From Chloroflexota bacterium (lineage in GTDB: Bacteria; Chloroflexota; Dehalococcoidia; SM23-28-2; RBG-16-64-32), in assembly GCA_029262695.1 (NCBI GenBank), contig JAJCYV010000022.1:299787-363786 (forward strand): a stretch of DNA of 64,000 nt, given 5' to 3'. A model generated the notes under the pieces. That model did no database searches, had not been told where the DNA came from, and saw only the letters and a program-made list of their open reading frames with translations. This document shows positions 50,102 to 58,884 of this stretch, one piece after another. The position numbers and the translations under genes are program-made. Positions within the stretch are counted from its first letter, which is position 1. The number at the start of each line of letters is the position of its first letter.

Positions 50102-50782
50102 ATGACTCGTGACGCGGGATCACCAGACAGCGACGGCCTGAAGACGCCGCGCACGACGCTGCAGCGCACGCCCGACCGCGGCTCGCACGACTGGGACACG
50201 ATTGCGGCGATTCTCGATGAGGGGATGATCTGCCACATCGCCTTCGAGGCCGAAGGCCAGCCGTACGCCATCCCGACCATCTACGGCCGCGACGGCCGCA
50301 CGCTGTACATCCACGGTTCGCCGGCGAGCCGTATGCTGCGCTCGCTCGCCGAAGGCGTTCCGATGTGTGTGGCGGTCACGCTGGTCGACGGCCTCATCCT
50401 CGCCCGTTCCGTGTTCCACCATTCGATGAACTTTCGCTCGGTGGTCATCCTCGGCACGGCGCGCCCGGTGGAAGACGAGGCGGAGAAGCTACGCGGCCTC
50501 GAAGTGATCACGGATCATCTGCTGCGCGGCCGCTGGCAGGACGCCCGCACGCCGAACGACCGCGAGCTGAAGGTTACCTCGGTGCTGCGCATGGAGATCG
50601 ATGAGGCGTCGGCGAAGGTGCGGCCCGGCGGGGTCGCCGACGAGGCGGCGGATATGGACTTTCCGGTCTGGGCGGGACGCCTGCCGCTGGCACTGGTGCC
50701 CGGCGAGCCGGAAACGGACCCTGACGTGGCTGCCGAGCACGCGGTGCCGCAATACGTGCGTGACTACAAGCGGTCGCAATGA
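50102..50782 (+). CDS. NimA/PNPOx-like FMN-binding split-barrel protein
   Basis: The 226-residue product is a PNPOx-like FMN-binding barrel. DWDTIAAILDEGMICHIAFEAEGQPYAIPTIYGRDGRTLYIHGSPASRML carries the GSPASR flavin-phosphate loop of the NimA/pyridoxamine oxidase group, followed by FHHSMNFRSVVILGTARPV. Known members reduce nitroimidazoles or bind flavin. The substrate cannot be told. It is divergent from cimA, with about 80 bases between starts. A Pro/acidic C terminus of about 30 residues extends past the barrel. Confidence 0.86.
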   Translation: MTRDAGSPDSDGLKTPRTTLQRTPDRGSHDWDTIAAILDEGMICHIAFEAEGQPYAIPTIYGRDGRTLYIHGSPASRMLRSLAEGVPMCVAVTLVDGLILARSVFHHSMNFRSVVILGTARPVEDEAEKLRGLEVITDHLLRGRWQDARTPNDRELKVTSVLRMEIDEASAKVRPGGVADEAADMDFPVWAGRLPLALVPGEPETDPDVAAEHAVPQYVRDYKRSQ

Positions 50783-50832
50783 TCGGTTCTGGCGTTAACA
50801 TCCGCTGCTATAATTCCGTCCACTAATACAGC

Positions 50833-51696
50833 ATGACAGACGAACCAATCACCGCGACGCTGCTCATCTCCTGCCGCGACCAGAAGGGCCTGGTAGCGGC
50901 CGTATCTGATTTCCTCTACCGCAACAACGGCAACATCATCCACGCTGATCAGCACACCGACCAGGAAGAAGGCGTCTTCCTGCAGCGCGTCGAGTGGGAA
51001 CTCGACGGCTTCGACATCGCCCGCGAGGAGATCGAGGCGACGTTCAAACCGATCGCCCTGCGCTTCGGCATGCGGTGGACGCTGCACTTCAGCGACTACC
51101 AGCCCCGCGTCGCCCTCTTCGTCTCGAAGCTGCCGCACTGCCTCTACGACCTGCTGGGCCGCTGGCGCATGGGCGAACTCCGCGGTACGGTCCCGCTCGT
51201 CATCAGCAACCACGAAGACCATCGCGAGATCGCCGAGAACTACGGTAGCAACTTCCACTGCCTGCCCGTGTCCGCCGGCACCAAAGCGCAGCAGGAGGAC
51301 CTGGCGCTGAAGCTACTCCAGGAGTGGGACGTCGATGCGGTCGTGCTGGCGCGCTACATGCAGATCCTGAGCGCGGACTTCGTCGGGCGTTACGAGAACC
51401 GCCTCATCAACATCCACCACTCGTTCCTGCCCGCCTTCGCCGGCGCCCGGCCCTATCACCAGGCGCACGAGCGCGGCGTCAAGATCATCGGCGCGACGGC
51501 TCACTACGTGACGCCGGAGCTGGACCAGGGCCCGATCATCGACCAGGGCGTCGCCCTCGTCAGTCACCGCGACTCCGTGAACGACCTCGTCCGCAAGGGC
51601 CGCGATCTGGAGAAGACCGTCCTCGCCCGCGCCGTAGACCTCCACCTGCGCAACCGCATAGTCGTCTACGGCAACAAGACCGTGGTCTTCGACTAG
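50833..51696 (+). CDS. purU: Formyltetrahydrofolate deformylase
   Basis: PurU hydrolyses 10-formyl-THF to formate and THF. The 287-residue product has an N-terminal ACT domain (ITATLLISCRDQKGLVAAVSDFLYRNNGNIIHADQHTD) and a C-terminal formyltransferase-like domain with the NIHHSFLPAF motif, an Asn-x-x-His catalytic pair, and GATAHYVTPELDQGPIIDQ. The ACT domain separates it from PurN. A TATAAT -10 box lies at 50809-50814, about 20 bases before the ATG. It links to the one-carbon and purine genes elsewhere in the window. Confidence 0.95.
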   Translation: MTDEPITATLLISCRDQKGLVAAVSDFLYRNNGNIIHADQHTDQEEGVFLQRVEWELDGFDIAREEIEATFKPIALRFGMRWTLHFSDYQPRVALFVSKLPHCLYDLLGRWRMGELRGTVPLVISNHEDHREIAENYGSNFHCLPVSAGTKAQQEDLALKLLQEWDVDAVVLARYMQILSADFVGRYENRLINIHHSFLPAFAGARPYHQAHERGVKIIGATAHYVTPELDQGPIIDQGVALVSHRDSVNDLVRKGRDLEKTVLARAVDLHLRNRIVVYGNKTVVFD

Positions 51697-51703
51697 CGGC
51701 CGT

Positions 51704-52216
51704 TCAGTGGCGGAGGCGCTCGAGGATCTGGAGCGCCCGAAAGAAGGGCTCCCCATAGTTCTTGGAGTCGGTTCGAGCTCTGTCGCGGAGTTCCTCGACC
51801 CGTTCCGCGTAGTCCTGATTGATCTGCAGTTCCAGCGTGTTACCGCGCCTACCCAGATCCGCGACGAGTCGCTGCAGCCCCGAAGTGATCCTTCCTATAG
51901 GCACGTACGGGGACCAGAGCATGTACACGCGAGTGTAGGTGGGGAAGGCCCGATTCCCATACTCAGTCAATCGCTTGAACTTGGCGCGCACGCGAGACAA
52001 GGTCTCCTTGGGTCCGGCACCGTATCGCATGCCTCTGATGTGTGTCACGACTTCGCAGAGGTAGACCGTGTCGGTGTCCAAGTCGATGGCTAGCACGTCC
52101 GTTTCGCCCATCTGGATCGGCTCTTTCGATAGGCGCTGGTTGAATGTGACGATTTCGCAGCCCTTGATTAGGCGCAAGTATGATCCGACGAGAGACTCGC
52201 CGATTTCTGCGGCCAT
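51704..52216 (-). CDS. Unknown protein with PD-(D/E)XK nuclease-like pattern
   Basis: The 170-residue product starts MAAEIGESLVGSYLRLIKGCEIVTFNQRL. It then shows GETDVLAIDLDTDTVYLCEVVTHIRGM, resembling the core of PD-(D/E)XK nucleases: an acidic residue on one strand and E-x-x-(T/K) on the next. The rest is helical and basic in part. No restriction partner lies nearby. It begins nine bases downstream of the leuB stop on the same strand and may be cotranscribed with it. The nuclease call is inference from the pattern only. Confidence 0.6.
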   Translation of the reverse strand: MAAEIGESLVGSYLRLIKGCEIVTFNQRLSKEPIQMGETDVLAIDLDTDTVYLCEVVTHIRGMRYGAGPKETLSRVRAKFKRLTEYGNRAFPTYTRVYMLWSPYVPIGRITSGLQRLVADLGRRGNTLELQINQDYAERVEELRDRARTDSKNYGEPFFRALQILERLRH

Positions 52217-52224
52217 CTCGGTGC

Positions 52225-53292
52225 CTAAACCAGCCCGGCGACCAGGTCCCCCACCTCCGCCGTGCTCATCCCCATCTTGCCGGCGGAGAGCGACTTGATC
52301 TTGCCCGTGCCCAGCGCCTCGACGATCGCGTTCTCGATCGCCGCACCGGCGTCTTCCTCGCCCAGGTGCTCCAGCATCATCTGCGCCGCGGCGATCGCGG
52401 CCAGCGGGCAGATCACGTCCTGCCCCGTGTACTTCGGCGCGCTGCCGCCGATCGGCTCGAACATCGAGACGCCCTCCGGGTTCAGGTTGCCGCCGGCGGC
52501 GATCCCCATCCCGCCCTGGATCATCGCGCCCAGGTCCGTGATCACGTCGCCGAACATGTTCTCGACCACGATCACGTCGAACCACTCCGGATTCTTCACG
52601 AACCACATGCAGGTCGCGTCCACGTGGGCGTACTCGCGGCGGATGTCCGCGTAGTCCGCCTCGCCCACCTCGTTGAAGGCGCGCCACCACGTGTCGTGCA
52701 CGTACGTCAGCACGTTCGTCTTCCCAACCAGGTGTAGCTGCTTGTCCTTGTTGCGTTTGCGGGTCAGGTCGAAGGCGTAGCGGATCGCGCGCTCGGCGCC
52801 GAAGCGGGTCGTCATGTGGATCTGCGTCGAGACTTCCTGCGGCGTCCCCTTGTACTGGAAGCCGCCCATCCCGCTGTACAGCCCCTCCGTGTTCTCGCGC
52901 ACGACCACGAAGTCGATATCCTCCGGGCCCTTGTCCTTGAGCGGGCAGTCGACGTTCGGGTAGAGCTTGACCGGGCGCAGGTTGATGTACTGGTCCAGCT
53001 CAAACCGCAGCCGCAGGAGGAGGCCCTTTTCGAGGATGCCCGGCTCCACGTCCGGGTGGCCGATCGCCCCGAGGAAGATGGCGTCGAAGCCGCGCAGCTC
53101 TTCGAGCACCGCGTCGGGCAGTATGTCGCCCGTCTTCAGGTAGCGCTCGCCGCCGAGGTCGTAGTGTTCGAGGTCGTAGCGAAACCCGGCCTTCGCGGCC
53201 GCCGCTTCGAGCGCCTTGAGGCCCTCGCGGACGACCTCCGGGCCCGTGCCGTCACCGGGCAGGACGGCGATCTTGTAGCTCCTGTCAGCCAT
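52225..53292 (-). CDS. leuB: 3-Isopropylmalate dehydrogenase-like oxidative decarboxylase
   Basis: The 355-residue product is of the beta-decarboxylating dehydrogenase family: IAVLPGDGTGPEVVREGLKALE, LRPVKLYPNVDCPL, ENTEGLYSGMGG, metal-site DVITDLGAMIQGGMG, and EPIGGSAPKY. These NAD-dependent enzymes act on isopropylmalate, methylmalate or isocitrate. The position after cimA (citramalate route) suggests it may act on methylmalate or isopropylmalate for isoleucine or leucine. An ATG at 53292 with GGGAGAAAGC before it is preferred over 53307. Tartrate dehydrogenase is another family possibility. Confidence 0.9.
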   Translation of the reverse strand: MADRSYKIAVLPGDGTGPEVVREGLKALEAAAAKAGFRYDLEHYDLGGERYLKTGDILPDAVLEELRGFDAIFLGAIGHPDVEPGILEKGLLLRLRFELDQYINLRPVKLYPNVDCPLKDKGPEDIDFVVVRENTEGLYSGMGGFQYKGTPQEVSTQIHMTTRFGAERAIRYAFDLTRKRNKDKQLHLVGKTNVLTYVHDTWWRAFNEVGEADYADIRREYAHVDATCMWFVKNPEWFDVIVVENMFGDVITDLGAMIQGGMGIAAGGNLNPEGVSMFEPIGGSAPKYTGQDVICPLAAIAAAQMMLEHLGEEDAGAAIENAIVEALGTGKIKSLSAGKMGMSTAEVGDLVAGLV

Positions 53293-53375
53293 GCTTTCTC
53301 CCATCAAGCGCTAGTGAGTCAACGGCATCGAGTCTAGCACGCGCGCTGCTTGGGAACATCGCCGCTACGGCCTAC

Positions 53376-54566
53376 CTACGGCCGGGGCGCGACCCGGACG
53401 ACCTCGGGCGCGTTGAGGTCTGTCAGGTGCCAGACCTCCCGGCCGGTCGCGATATCGATCGCCGAGAGGCCCGACTCAGCCGTAACATCTTCCATCTCAT
53501 GCGCGCCTTCTTGGCTCACCGCGTACAGCAGCGCGCCGTCGGGACTGATCGCCAGGCTCGACGCGCCGGGCTCAAGTGGAATGGTCGACAGCAGCGATTG
53601 ACTTGCCACATCGATCACCCACGCTTCCGCGAAGTGTTCTTCCGAAGACACTCCCGGAATGACGCCGAGCACCAGCCGGTCGCCGGAAGGCGATAGGGTG
53701 ACCATGCTGTAGAGGATCCGCCGGTCGGCCGGAATATCCAGCGAGAAGGTCTCCCTCACCGCTATTTCGACTGGGTCGATCACCCGCACGCAGCCTTCGG
53801 TAGTGACGAAGAAGATCGTTCCGTCGGGTGCCTGCACGGCTGCGGCGACGCTCGTATCGCCGCGGGCGCATACGTTCCCGTTGGTCGTGTCACGCGAATC
53901 GATGCTGCCTGCGATCTCGCCTGACTGCAGGTCCAGGAACACGAGAACGTTCCTCTGATAGCAGAGGACGGCCAGCGATGTTGATCCACTCAGAGGCGGG
54001 AAGACCTCCGCAATGCCGCAAGCCGGGACGTGCGGAGGGTTATCGGAGAACTCACGTGTCGTCGTGTCGTAAATGTCCCACCAGTGATCCGATCTGGGCG
54101 CGCTTGAGCCGTCGGGGCTCACATGCTGCCCTTCGAGCAGCTTCCACTTGTGGATGTACACGTCCTGCCCGTCGGCCGAGACGGCCATCCCGTAAGAGCC
54201 CACAGGGATGTTGTTGATTCGATCCGGGGCAGGTAGCTGGTCCACTACCTGCCAGGTGCGCGTGTCGATGACTGAGAGCATTTCGCTGCCGCGAACGCCG
54301 TCTGTCAGATAGATCGCGGTGCCATCAGGCGCGATGGTGATTTCGGGATCATACTCCGTAGCGATCGTCTGAACCGTCTCGCGGGTCTCTGGGTCGACTA
54401 CGGTGATCTCGCCCCATCCCAGCAGGTACACGAGGTGATCGTCCGTCGTCGCGTCGTCGGGGCCGGGCGAGGCCACCGCCCACGCCAGCACGGAGATCCC
54501 CGCCAGGGCCGCCAGAAACGCCCCGACGATTACGGCGTTGGCTGCGCTGGGCCGCTCACCCCACAT
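53376..54566 (-). CDS. Membrane-anchored YVTN-like beta-propeller protein
   Basis: The 396-residue product has one N-terminal membrane helix (about residues 10-32, NAVIVGAFLAALAGISVLAWAV), then repeated beta-propeller units, for example ITIAPDGTAIYLTDGVRGSEML, GMAVSADGQDVYIHK and SLAISPDGALLYAVS. The repeats with xxSPDG cores are those of the YVTN/lactonase class. It is probably anchored outside the membrane. The function is unknown; no catalytic residues are evident. The ATG at 54566 follows GTG at 54569; the ATG fits better. It is unrelated in sequence to the seven-repeat secreted family. Confidence 0.72.
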   Translation of the reverse strand: MWGERPSAANAVIVGAFLAALAGISVLAWAVASPGPDDATTDDHLVYLLGWGEITVVDPETRETVQTIATEYDPEITIAPDGTAIYLTDGVRGSEMLSVIDTRTWQVVDQLPAPDRINNIPVGSYGMAVSADGQDVYIHKWKLLEGQHVSPDGSSAPRSDHWWDIYDTTTREFSDNPPHVPACGIAEVFPPLSGSTSLAVLCYQRNVLVFLDLQSGEIAGSIDSRDTTNGNVCARGDTSVAAAVQAPDGTIFFVTTEGCVRVIDPVEIAVRETFSLDIPADRRILYSMVTLSPSGDRLVLGVIPGVSSEEHFAEAWVIDVASQSLLSTIPLEPGASSLAISPDGALLYAVSQEGAHEMEDVTAESGLSAIDIATGREVWHLTDLNAPEVVRVAPRP

Positions 54567-54607
54567 GACGCCATTATCCCACGGTTTCGGATCGCCCCGC
54601 GCGCTCC

Positions 54608-55114
54608 TTAGTCGTCGTCGTGACGGCTGCGGATCGGGCGCAGCTCGCGGCGGGCCAGCTCGCTGAAGACGGCGCGGAAGGCGATCAGGCCCGATGCCCC
54701 GAACGTCAGCACCAGCCCCCACGAGCGGATGCGCCGCATGTTCTCGACGCCAAGGTTGGCGAAGACCGTCCACGTCGCGGCGATGAGCCCCGGCACGAAC
54801 CAGATCGCGGCGAACGTCGCCGCCGGTATGCGCGCCCACGTCCGCTTGAAGCCAAACCCGCGGTCGACGACCACGAGCCAGACGACGCTGACGCCGGCGA
54901 GCGAGCCGAGCGTTCGCTCGGCGCTGCTGGCCTGGGTCGCCCTCCACATCGTGAAGAACCCGTTCAGCAGCGCGATCAGCGTGTTGCGGCCGCGCGGCTC
55001 GGCCTCGCGCTCGGCGTCCTCTTCGCTGAAGTCGTAGATCTCCTCCTCGACGCGCCGGCCCAGGTTGCGCAGCCGGCTCCAGAGGTCGCGAGGGGCGCCT
55101 TCCCGCGAGGCCAC
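54608..55114 (-). CDS. Membrane protein of unknown function
   Basis: The 168-residue product has a charged N-terminal part (MASREGAPRDLWSRLRNLGRRVEEEIYDFSEEDAE), then at least three hydrophobic segments (LIALLNGFFTMW, GSLAGVSVVWLVVVD, FAAIWFVPGLIAATWTVFANL) and a basic C terminus. No known domain is recognised. Its start directly abuts the ABC ATPase gene stop (one base before), so the two are cotranscribed; it might be a subunit or partner of that transporter, though this is not supported by motifs. Confidence 0.62.
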   Translation of the reverse strand: MASREGAPRDLWSRLRNLGRRVEEEIYDFSEEDAEREAEPRGRNTLIALLNGFFTMWRATQASSAERTLGSLAGVSVVWLVVVDRGFGFKRTWARIPAATFAAIWFVPGLIAATWTVFANLGVENMRRIRSWGLVLTFGASGLIAFRAVFSELARRELRPIRSRHDDD

Positions 55115-56128
55115 TCAGGCGCTCCTCCGGGCCGCTGTGCCCTCGTCTTCGCTGTACATCAGGTTGTAGCAGGCGGCCACGTGTGCGTCGCCGCCGGCCG
55201 AGAGCAGCTCTGGCACGGACTCCGAGCGACACTCCGAGGTTGCCTTGTGGCAGCGCGGCAGGAACGCGCATTCGTCCGGAAGGTCGATCAGCGAGGGAGG
55301 CGTGCCCTTGATCGCCGCCAGCCGGCCCCGGCTCTCCTGGTCCGGTCGCGGCCGGCTCGCCAGCAGCGATGCAGTGTACGGGTGACGCGGCGAGCGGAAC
55401 AGCGTCTCGGCGTCGGCGTACTCGGCGATCCGTCCGGCGTACATCACGGCGACGCTGTCCGCCATCTGCGCGACGACCCCGAGGTCGTGCGAGATGAGGA
55501 CGATCGACGTGCCGTGGCGCTCCTGGAGTCGCGCCATGTCTTCGAGGATCGCCGCCTGCACCGTCACGTCGAGAGCGGACGTCGGCTCATCAAGGATCAG
55601 CACGGACGGGTTGAGCGCCGTCGCGATCGCAATCATCACGCGTTGCGCCATGCCGCCCGACAGCTGGAACGGATGGCGGCGGACGATCTCTTCGGGGTCG
55701 GGCAGTCCGAGCTGGCCCAGCACCTCGACGCTCATCGCCTTCGCCTCGCGCCGGGAGACCGTCTGGTGGGCACGGATGATCTCTTCGACTTGATCGCCGA
55801 CGGAGAGCACCGGGTTCAGGCCGGTGCTCGGGTCCTGGAAGACGATCGCCACCTCGCGGCCGCGGACCGTGCGCAGCTCCTCGCCCGAGAGGGTCAGCAG
55901 GTCGCGGTCGCCGAAATGGATGCTCCCGCCTGTAACCCGGCCCGGATAGGGCAGAAGGCCCATGATGGCCAGCGCCACCGACGATTTGCCGGAGCCGCTC
56001 TCGCCCGTGATCGCCAGCGTACCGCCGCGGGGCAGGCCGAAGGAGACGTGGTTCACCGCCTTCACGACGCCGTCGGTTGTGTCGAATTCGGCCTGGAGGT
56101 CCTCTGCGCGGAGGATGGTGTCCTGCAA
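55115..56128 (-). CDS. Peptide/nickel-type ABC transporter ATP-binding protein
   Basis: The 337-residue product is an ATPase of the Dpp/Opp type. It has Walker A GESGSGKSS near residue 43, signature LSGGMAQR, Walker B VLILDEPTSALD, and a C-terminal oligopeptide-type extension with CAFLPRCHKATSEC, where a cluster-like Cys set is often found. The start appears to be TTG (56128). Permeases of the matching type start at 60492, and the binding protein at 62586, but on the other strand and 4 kb apart; it could belong to them or to another system. Confidence 0.9.
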   Translation of the reverse strand: MQDTILRAEDLQAEFDTTDGVVKAVNHVSFGLPRGGTLAITGESGSGKSSVALAIMGLLPYPGRVTGGSIHFGDRDLLTLSGEELRTVRGREVAIVFQDPSTGLNPVLSVGDQVEEIIRAHQTVSRREAKAMSVEVLGQLGLPDPEEIVRRHPFQLSGGMAQRVMIAIATALNPSVLILDEPTSALDVTVQAAILEDMARLQERHGTSIVLISHDLGVVAQMADSVAVMYAGRIAEYADAETLFRSPRHPYTASLLASRPRPDQESRGRLAAIKGTPPSLIDLPDECAFLPRCHKATSECRSESVPELLSAGGDAHVAACYNLMYSEDEGTAARRSA

Positions 56129-56232
56129 GGGGTCGCCTTTCGGGTGGTCCGCCGGCCTCTCAGCGGGAGAGCGAGAAGCCGCCGGCGCTACAGCGGGCGA
56201 GTCGCATTATACCAAGCGTTGCGCGGGCCCAC

Positions 56233-56260
56233 GTAGGGACAGAGCTTCAGCTCTGTCCGA
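56233..56260 (+). repeat. REP-like palindrome, direct copy
   Basis: GTAG is followed by a perfect 10-bp palindrome GGACAGAGCT-TC-AGCTCTGTCC. It is nearly identical to the left flank of the RAYT gene (27687) and pairs with the inverted copy at 56378. Confidence 0.85.
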
Positions 56261-56377
56261 AAAGGCGCCGCGCAGACGGGATAGCGTTGGTACTCCCCTG
56301 CGGATGCCGTGAGCGGTCGGCGATAGTGCGTGGGTGGGCAGCCGAGCTGCTTGGCGGGCCTGCGGTACCCTGGGTTT

Positions 56378-56402
56378 GACAGACCTTGAGGTCCGTCCCT
56401 AC
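56378..56402 (-). repeat. REP-like palindrome, inverted copy
   Basis: GACAGACCTTGAGGTCCGTC then CCTAC, the reverse of a GTAGG head. It is a near-copy of the right flank of the RAYT gene (28201). With 56233 it forms a facing pair 146 bases apart, without any transposase between. Confidence 0.85.
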
Positions 56403-56425
56403 GAACTACGCACGGGTCGGCCGCG

Positions 56426-57067
56426 TCAGATGATCTGCTGGCGTATCGCGGCGATCACGCGGCCCTGCACTTCGACGTTGCCGGCGTCCGTGTAGATCGG
56501 TTGCATCGTCTCGTTGGCAGGCTGCAGGCGCACGCGTTCTCCCTCGCGGAAGATCTTCTTCAGCGTCGCCTCCTGCTCGTTCTTGAGCCAGGCGACCACC
56601 ATATCGCCGTCGCGCGCCGCTCCCGCCTGCTCAAGGATCACGATGTCGCCGTCGTTGACCAGCGCGTCGATCATCGACGTCCCCTTGACCCGTAGCGCGA
56701 AGACGTTCTCCCGGTCACCGACCATCTCCGGGGCCACCTCGATCGAGTCCGACATGTCGGGGCTCCAGGTGTCGGCGGACGGGACGGGTATCGGTTGGCC
56801 TGCGGCGATCGAGCCGATGATCGGCACCGGCACGACGCGCGGCGCGCGCCGGCCGCCGTGCAGCACCTCGATGGCGCGCGACACTTCGCGGTCTCGCCTG
56901 ATGTGGCCCTGGCGTTCTAGTATGCGGAGGTTGTAGTCCACCACGGAAGTGGAGCTGATCTCGCAGGCTTCCTGGATCTGCCGGATGCTGGGCGGGTAGT
57001 CGTGCTCCTCGATGAAGCCGCGGATGTAGTCCAGGATGCGTTGCTGTTTCGCTGACAGGTCCTTCAT
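56426..57067 (-). CDS. lexA: LexA SOS repressor
   Basis: The 213-residue product represses SOS genes until RecA-stimulated self-cleavage. It has a winged helix (LDYIRGFIEEHDYPPSIRQIQEACEI), the Ala89-Gly90 cleavage site in GSIAAGQ, the catalytic Ser131 in GTSMID, and Lys170 in ATLKK. All three self-cleavage elements are intact. A perfect SOS box and a promoter lie upstream, so it represses itself. The ATG 57067 is the first family-consistent start. It is divergent from the LmbE-like gene. Confidence 0.96.
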   Translation of the reverse strand: MKDLSAKQQRILDYIRGFIEEHDYPPSIRQIQEACEISSTSVVDYNLRILERQGHIRRDREVSRAIEVLHGGRRAPRVVPVPIIGSIAAGQPIPVPSADTWSPDMSDSIEVAPEMVGDRENVFALRVKGTSMIDALVNDGDIVILEQAGAARDGDMVVAWLKNEQEATLKKIFREGERVRLQPANETMQPIYTDAGNVEVQGRVIAAIRQQII

Positions 57068-57102
57068 TTCGCTTCCTTCCAGGGCGGCTCGTCGACGATA
57101 AA

Positions 57103-57116
57103 CGAACCTTTGTTCG
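57103..57116. promoter_or_regulatory. SOS box (LexA operator)
   Basis: CGAAC-CTTT-GTTCG is a perfect CGAAC-N4-GTTCG site, the operator type known from Gram-positive bacteria and relatives. It lies about 40 bases before the lexA start and downstream of the lexA promoter. Confidence 0.92.
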
Positions 57117-57126
57117 CCAGAACAAA

Positions 57127-57155
57127 AGTCTAGAGACCATACGTTCGGTTGTCAA
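57127..57155 (-). promoter_or_regulatory. Promoter of lexA
   Basis: On the minus strand TTGACA, a 17-base spacer and TAGACT are seen. The spacer holds an extra half-site CGAAC. The SOS box lies just downstream. Confidence 0.7.
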
Positions 57156-57248
57156 CAGGAATGCGACACCGGTACAATCCGCGACGATGCCCAGCGAGCG
57201 ACACCAGCCAATCTGATGGGATCTGGACTAGAGGATGTACGTGTACCC

Positions 57249-57950
57249 ATGACCGATGAACAGGACGGCCCGAAAGTCGGGCTCGTAATCTCCGCGCATC
57301 CCGACGACTCCGAATTCGGCGCTGCTGGCACGGTCTACACGTGGGTGCAGCAAGGCTGGGAGTTCTACTACGCTATCTGCACCGACGGCTCCAAAGGCAG
57401 CGAGGACCCGGACATGACCGCGGACGTTCTCGTCCCGCTGCGCAAGAAGGAGCAGAAGGCCGCCTGCGACGTGCTCGGCGTCAAGGAAGTCTTCTTCCTC
57501 GACAACGTCGATGGCAACCTCGCGTACACCACCGACTTTATGCGCGACGTCGTGCGCCTGATCCGTCGCCTCAAGCCGCATGCCGTCTTCAGCCACGACC
57601 CCAACCACATCGTGCGCGACATGTTCATCAACCACCCGGACCACCGGGCCGCCGGCACCGTCGTCCTCGACGCCGTGTACCCGATCGCCCGCAACCGGCC
57701 CAGCTTCCCGGAGCTGCTCGACGAGGGCCTCGAACCGTACAGCACGAAAGAGGTCTACCTCTGGACCGCCAGCGACACCAACTTCAACGTCGATATCACT
57801 GCCGCCCTCGACAAGAAGTTCGAGGCCCTGGCCTGCCACGAGAGCCAGATCGAAGACATGGAGGGGATGAAGCAGCGCCTGCTCCAGTTCTGGAGCGACA
57901 CGGACGGGACCTACAAAGAGCGCTTTCGCCGCATCGTTCTCCCGTTCTGA
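57249..57950 (+). CDS. LmbE/PIG-L-family deacetylase
   Basis: The 233-residue product carries the zinc-binding loop SAHPDDSEFG (His17, Asp19, Asp20) and a later HPDHRAAG, the two zinc motifs of LmbE/PIG-L deacetylases. Family members remove acetyl groups from GlcNAc-type sugars, as in bacillithiol or mycothiol synthesis. The substrate is not known, though low-molecular-weight thiol synthesis would suit the sulfur-rich setting. The start could be ATG 57216 or 57249; GAGG near 57230 favours the latter. The stop overlaps the next gene by one base. Confidence 0.87.
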   Translation: MTDEQDGPKVGLVISAHPDDSEFGAAGTVYTWVQQGWEFYYAICTDGSKGSEDPDMTADVLVPLRKKEQKAACDVLGVKEVFFLDNVDGNLAYTTDFMRDVVRLIRRLKPHAVFSHDPNHIVRDMFINHPDHRAAGTVVLDAVYPIARNRPSFPELLDEGLEPYSTKEVYLWTASDTNFNVDITAALDKKFEALACHESQIEDMEGMKQRLLQFWSDTDGTYKERFRRIVLPF

Positions 57951-58726
57951 TGCGACTCTGCCGCTTCAAGCACGGCGACGTCGTGGGCTACGGCCTGCTT
58001 GAGGATGACGCCGTCCAGCCCTTCGCGGGCGACCTCTTCGGCCAGCGCCAGCCGACCGGTCAATCGCTACCCCTGGCGGAAGTGCAGCTTCTCGCGCCGC
58101 TGGAGCCGCGCACGATCCTGGCGGCGGCGGTGAACTACAAGTCGCACTTGCCCAGCGGCCGCGCCGTTCTCAAAGACGACGATGCGCCTGACATCCCTCA
58201 ACTTTTCCTCAAGCCCGCGTCCTCCGTCATCGGCCCCGGCGACACGATCGTTCTTCCCCAGGGCGCGCGACGCGTGGACGCCGAAGGCGAACTCGTCGCC
58301 GTCATCGGCCGCGTCTGCCACAAGGTGGCCCCGGAGGAGGCGCTGGACTACATACTGGGCTACACCTGCGGCAACGACGTCAGCGCCCGTCACTGGCAGC
58401 GCGACGACCTGCAGTGGTGGCGCGCCAAAGGCTCCGACACCTTCACGCCACTCGGCCCGGCGATCGCCACGGACGTCGATCCCGGCAACGTCCTGCTCCG
58501 CACGCGCGTCAACGGCGAGGAGCGGCAGTCAGCCCGCACGGACCAGCTCATTCACAGCGTGGCGAAGATGATCGCCTTCGCCTCGGACGTCATCTCACTG
58601 GCGCCAGGCGATCTGCTCTTCACCGGAACGCCGGGCGAGCCGCCGGAACTCGAAGACGGCGACACCGTCGAAATCGAGATCGACGGCATCGGCGTCCTCT
58701 CCAACCCTGTCCGCAGGGAAGCCTAG
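57950..58726 (+). CDS. Fumarylacetoacetate hydrolase (FAH) family protein
   Basis: The 258-residue product is of the FAH superfamily: AAAVNYKSHLPSG, QLFLKPASSVIGPGDTIVLP, the metal-binding DAEGELVAVIGR (the E-E-D type set) and GYTCGNDVSARHWQ. A C-terminal GDLLFTGTPGEPPELEDGD completes the fold. Enzymes of this family cleave C-C bonds of fumarylpyruvate, oxaloacetate or related acids. The exact substrate is unknown. It is translated with the LmbE-like gene through a TGATG overlap. Confidence 0.9.
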   Translation: MRLCRFKHGDVVGYGLLEDDAVQPFAGDLFGQRQPTGQSLPLAEVQLLAPLEPRTILAAAVNYKSHLPSGRAVLKDDDAPDIPQLFLKPASSVIGPGDTIVLPQGARRVDAEGELVAVIGRVCHKVAPEEALDYILGYTCGNDVSARHWQRDDLQWWRAKGSDTFTPLGPAIATDVDPGNVLLRTRVNGEERQSARTDQLIHSVAKMIAFASDVISLAPGDLLFTGTPGEPPELEDGDTVEIEIDGIGVLSNPVRREA

Positions 58727-58754
58727 ACCAGGCCCCCGCACCTGGGCTCGGGGC

Positions 58755-58782
58755 GTACGGACGCAGCTTCAGCTCTGTCCGA
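58755..58782 (+). repeat. Degenerate REP-like palindrome
   Basis: GTACGGACGCAGCT-TC-AGCTCTGTCC is a decayed copy of the 56233 element (head GTAC, arm changed). The following bases GAAAGACGCCGCGGCAG resemble those after the 56233 copy, so the copy included flanking DNA. Confidence 0.7.
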
Positions 58783-58884
58783 AAGACGCCGCGGCAGCAG
58801 TACCACAGGCCGGATGCGAACGGCGCCGCGCCGCAAGCGCACGCCCGGAACGGCCCGGCGCGCTAATGGGGCGTTTCGCTGGCA

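Noticed and set aside
51704-52690. Longer form of the nuclease-like protein reaching into leuB
   Set aside because: The added N-terminal part overlaps leuB in another frame and is Arg/Gly-rich. The ATG at 52216 gives a sensible start.
54620-56236. Long open frame (538 codons) on the plus strand opposite the ABC ATPase and its neighbour
   Set aside because: It is an antisense opening caused by high GC. The minus strand carries clear Walker and signature motifs over the same bases, while the plus-strand translation is Arg/Ala/Gly-rich without domains.
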